From positions 1 to 32,960 of the forward strand of contig PWGO01000028.1 of NCBI GenBank assembly GCA_003554525.1: a DNA stretch of 32,960 nucleotides, in the 5' to 3' direction. This stretch comes from Syntrophomonadaceae bacterium. Lineage in GTDB: Bacteria; Bacillota; Dethiobacteria; DTU022; PWGO01. Under the pieces are notes generated by a model, which saw nothing but the letters and a program-made list of their open reading frames with translations, did no database searches and had not been told where the DNA came from. Positions 30,395 through 32,960 of the stretch are shown piece by piece. How positions within the stretch are numbered: position 1 is the stretch's first letter; every line of letters begins with the position of its first letter. A program made the translations under genes and the position numbers.

Positions 30395-32122
30395 ATGTTT
30401 AAAAAGGAAGAATTTGTACCAGATTGGTACCACCGTGTTCCTCCTCCTGGTTCGTACCGCTCCATATTTAAGTGGGGGTACCCGGACTCTTTTAAACATC
30501 CCAATCCCCGCCTTTATAAACTCATGAAAGAAGTCTTTGACTTGACCGATGACCATTTTAAAGAAAAACAGGAAGTGGGAGAAGAAGAAGTCAGCATCGA
30601 GGCCACGGTTAATTTATCCGAAAAGCAGCTGGAGAAACTAAAGTCCATTGTAGGAGAGGAAAACGTGCTCACCGACGATTATTCCCGCCTGCGGGTGTCG
30701 TACGGGAAGATGATGTACGACCTTATGCGGCTGCGCAAAAAAATTGCCGAGAATGTCCCCGATGCGGTGGCTTCACCGCGGAACAAAGATGAGGTGCAGC
30801 TTCTGGTGAATTACTGCCATGAAGAAAAAATACCGCTAATACCATTTGGAGGCGGTTCCGGGGTTATGAGAGGTAATGAATGCCCCTTGGGCGGTATTAC
30901 GCTGGATATGTCGCAGCATATGAACCACATAAGGGAAGTCAATCCCCTGGACCAGACGGTTACCGTGGAAGCCGGGATCATGGGACCCGACCTGGAAGAA
31001 GCCTTGAACCGGGCTCCAGAGCGTTTTGGCACCAAGCACAGTTATACCTGCGGGCACCTGCCTCAGTCTTTTCATTCCGCCACGGTTGGCGGATGGGTAG
31101 TAACCCGGGGTGCGGGTCAGAACTCTACCTATTATGGGAAAATAGAGCACTTGGTAGTAAGCCAGGAATACGTGACACCCCGGGGTAAGTTTGTCACCAA
31201 AGATTTTCCGGCCTCAGCAACCGGACCCATGCTGGATTATATTTTTATTGGTTCCGAAGGCTCCTACGGCGTACTGGTAGAAACAACCTTGAAGATATTC
31301 CGCAACCGCCCGGAAAACACCCGCCGCTTCAGCTACGTTTTCCGCAGCTGGCAGGAGGCGCTGCAGGCGGTGCGCGAGGTATCGCAGGGGGAATTCGGCC
31401 TGCCTTCGGTGTTTCGCCTCTCCGACCCGGAAGAGACGGAAATTGGTATGCGCCTTTACGGGGTGCAGGGAACCGTATTGGACCGCTATCTTCAGCTTCG
31501 CGGTTATAAGCCGGGAGAAAGGTGTATGCTTTTGGGCACTGCGGATGGGGAAAAAGGCTTTGCCCGCCGCGTGGCGAAAATGGTTCACCGGGCCGCCAAA
31601 AAGCATGGGGGTATGTCTACCACCGGTTATGTGGCCAGGCGGTGGGAGCACGGAAGGTTTATGGACCCATACATGCGTGAAGACTTGCAGGATTACGGTA
31701 TTATTATTGACACCCTGGAATGCACCGTTAACTGGAGCAATATAGAAAAAGTGTGGCACCAGGTTCGCTCCTACTGTAAATCCCGGCCCCGCACTATTTG
31801 TATGTCTCACGCTTCGCATTTTTACCCGCAGGGCACCAACCTTTATTTTATCTTTATTGCCCGGATGGAGATGGAAGAATACATGGAGTACCAGGGCGGC
31901 ATTGTGGATCGTATATACTCTGCCGGGGGGGCGTTAAGCCACCACCACGGCATTGGCCGTATGTTGGCCCCGTGGTACGAAGATTACCTGGGCTCTAACC
32001 AGCTTCATTTGTTGCGTGCCGTAAAGAACCATCTGGACCCGGGAAATATTTTAAACCCCGGCGGCAACCTGGCCCTGGACTACCGTGGCCCCGGGCGAAC
32101 CTTTTTCACCAGCCCCGATTGA
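30395..32122 (+). CDS. Alkyldihydroxyacetonephosphate-synthase-like FAD enzyme
   Basis: 575 residues. The N-terminus carries FKWGYPDSFKHPNP, like the RWGYG start of ADPS. The PCMH-type FAD domain has PFGGGSGVMRGNE and GHLPQSFHSATVGGWVVTR, GKIEHLVV and TPRGKF, close to the ADPS stretch GHEPDSLEFSTVGGW..TR. The C-terminus has GGALSHHHGIGRML; the triple His is typical of ADPS, whereas glycolate oxidases have a single His. ADPS swaps the acyl chain of acyl-DHAP for a fatty alcohol, forming the ether bond. Its place beside a glycerol-phosphate-type operon suggests work on ether lipids or a related substrate. AAGGAGG lies 7 nt before the ATG. Confidence 0.82.
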   Translation: MFKKEEFVPDWYHRVPPPGSYRSIFKWGYPDSFKHPNPRLYKLMKEVFDLTDDHFKEKQEVGEEEVSIEATVNLSEKQLEKLKSIVGEENVLTDDYSRLRVSYGKMMYDLMRLRKKIAENVPDAVASPRNKDEVQLLVNYCHEEKIPLIPFGGGSGVMRGNECPLGGITLDMSQHMNHIREVNPLDQTVTVEAGIMGPDLEEALNRAPERFGTKHSYTCGHLPQSFHSATVGGWVVTRGAGQNSTYYGKIEHLVVSQEYVTPRGKFVTKDFPASATGPMLDYIFIGSEGSYGVLVETTLKIFRNRPENTRRFSYVFRSWQEALQAVREVSQGEFGLPSVFRLSDPEETEIGMRLYGVQGTVLDRYLQLRGYKPGERCMLLGTADGEKGFARRVAKMVHRAAKKHGGMSTTGYVARRWEHGRFMDPYMREDLQDYGIIIDTLECTVNWSNIEKVWHQVRSYCKSRPRTICMSHASHFYPQGTNLYFIFIARMEMEEYMEYQGGIVDRIYSAGGALSHHHGIGRMLAPWYEDYLGSNQLHLLRAVKNHLDPGNILNPGGNLALDYRGPGRTFFTSPD

Positions 32123-32177
32123 TCACTAACTGTCAGGGATGGGGCTGAAAATGAAGAAAAACAGTTAAAAAAGCTTC

Positions 32178-32906
32178 TCAGGTGAAGTTAAGGTCGGACT
32201 TGATGGAATAGAGGTCACCGCGGAAGTGAAATACCAGGTAGAAAAAAGGCTGTTCGTTGGTAGAATGGATGGTTCTGGTTAGCCGAAGTAGCGGGGCCCC
32301 GGTTTCAATATTTAAAAAGGAGGCCATCTCCTGGCCGGCGGAAACCGAGCGTATTTCTACCTGTATACGTCCCAGGGGTATTTGTTTTTCGTATACCAGG
32401 TAATCATAGAATGAGCCGGAGAGTTTTTCCGGCTCTATTTCTTCTACAACTGTAGATTTCAAGTAGGAATCTTCTACTGCTACCGGCACGCGGTCTGCCA
32501 GCCTCAAACGTCTGAAATAGAATATTTTTTCCTCCGGTGGAATGTTTAAGGCCTCAGAAGCTTCATGAGGAGGATATATTTCCTCTAAATCTATTAGTTT
32601 TGCACCGGGTTGGACTCCGCGTTTTATCATTTCCGCAGAAAATGAAACCAGGCTTTCCAGGCTGTCTTCGGGCCTTTTGCGGCATACCACCGTTCCGATG
32701 CCCCGACGGCGGTACAGGTAGCCTTCGTTTACCAGCTGCAGGATTGCTCTCCGTACGGTTTCCCTCCCTACTCCGTATTCTTTCATGAGGGCTGTTTCAG
32801 AAGGTATCATATTGTTTTCCGGCCATTCTTCCCGGTTAATTTTCTTTTTTAACTCTTCGTATAGCTGGCGGTAAAGCGGGATCCCTTTTTGTGTATTAAA
32901 TATCAC
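32178..32906 (-). CDS. GntR-family transcriptional regulator, HutC subfamily (UTRA domain)
   Basis: 242 residues starting at GTG with AAGGTGA upstream on the minus strand. The N-terminal winged helix (about 1-70) has PLYRQLYEELKKKI, MIPSETALMKEYGVGRETVRRA and GYLYRRRGIGTVV. The C-terminal UTRA ligand domain (about 85-240) has FYFRRLRLADRVPVAVEDSYL and LRLTRTIHSTNEQPFFYLVFHFRGD. UTRA domains bind small ligands, often sugars or sugar phosphates. It converges on the ADPS-like gene and is the probable local regulator, perhaps at the dyad at 25097. A weak CTTC/GAAG stem with a T-run follows on its own strand. Confidence 0.93.
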   Translation of the reverse strand: MIFNTQKGIPLYRQLYEELKKKINREEWPENNMIPSETALMKEYGVGRETVRRAILQLVNEGYLYRRRGIGTVVCRKRPEDSLESLVSFSAEMIKRGVQPGAKLIDLEEIYPPHEASEALNIPPEEKIFYFRRLRLADRVPVAVEDSYLKSTVVEEIEPEKLSGSFYDYLVYEKQIPLGRIQVEIRSVSAGQEMASFLNIETGAPLLRLTRTIHSTNEQPFFYLVFHFRGDLYSIKSDLNFT

Positions 32907-32928
32907 CTGTAATCACCTTATAAAATTA

Positions 32929-32955
32929 TCTTCAATAATCTTCAATGTCTTCAAT
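32929..32955 (-). repeat. Three TCTTCAAT direct repeats upstream of the GntR gene
   Basis: TCTTCAAT at 32929, 32939 and 32948 (ATTGAAGA on the minus strand), spaced 10 and 9 bp, about one helical turn. They begin 23 bp upstream of the regulator start; the window ends 5 bases later, so further copies cannot be seen. Confidence 0.6.
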
Positions 32956-32960
32956 GATGT

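Overview
The window looks like a chromosomal segment of an anaerobic, endospore-forming, Gram-positive bacterium of the Clostridia (Peptococcaceae or Syntrophomonadales-like). This is inferred from gene order rather than a species match. The order rsmB-prpC-prkC-rsgA-rpe, the FMN-riboswitch rib operon, and polA-mutM-ytaF-coaE are all Firmicutes arrangements. A small SASP-like protein, YtaF, PASTA kinase and SH3b amidase point to a sporulating low-to-mid GC Gram-positive. Strong AGGAGG ribosome-binding sites and frequent GTG/TTG starts fit.

Left edge (1-1510): a TnpB-type IS200/IS605 protein whose 3' end carries a run of five hairpins (candidate omegaRNA), followed by a short orphan reading frame that may be the tail of a gene cut by the element. 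1529-7226: rsmB, then a promoter and the tightly packed prpC-prkC-rsgA-rpe signalling/ribosome-assembly operon. 7222-11205: promoter, FMN riboswitch, terminator and ribD-ribE-ribBA-ribH, a complete riboflavin pathway apart from the phosphatase step. 11206-13040: a small Cys-rich protein, a strong bidirectional terminator, and an AT-rich Rpn-family nuclease gene on the minus strand. 13041-20412: DNA replication/repair and housekeeping genes polA, mutM, a small membrane protein, ytaF, coaE, a lytic transglycosylase and an NAD-type isocitrate dehydrogenase. 20413-21972: sparse, with tiny genes (SASP-like, two small membrane proteins) and a leader containing two perfect tandem duplications. 21979-24975: SH3b-amidase, PAP2 phosphatase and a PilZ protein.

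The right third (25055-32906) is the most distinctive part. A consensus promoter with a 14-bp perfect dyad drives a GlpA-like dehydrogenase with an N-terminal BON-like extension and a C-terminal [2Fe-2S] domain, then a GlpB-like flavoprotein, a DUF1667 protein and an FGGY kinase. These are followed by an alkyl-dihydroxyacetonephosphate-synthase-like flavoenzyme and a convergent GntR/HutC regulator. It resembles the anaerobic glycerol-3-phosphate oxidation operon, but the kinase lacks residues of the glycerol kinase pocket, and the ADPS-type enzyme (with its HHH motif) suggests ether-linked or otherwise substituted glycerol as substrate. This is a hypothesis, not shown by sequence.

Intergenic DNA holds several dispersed short repeats: 7-bp-phased purine tracts at four loci, GTAACTAC/GTAGTTAC palindrome halves at four loci, and two copies of a terminator with a conserved upstream ATGTGGGTGCT and conserved loop.
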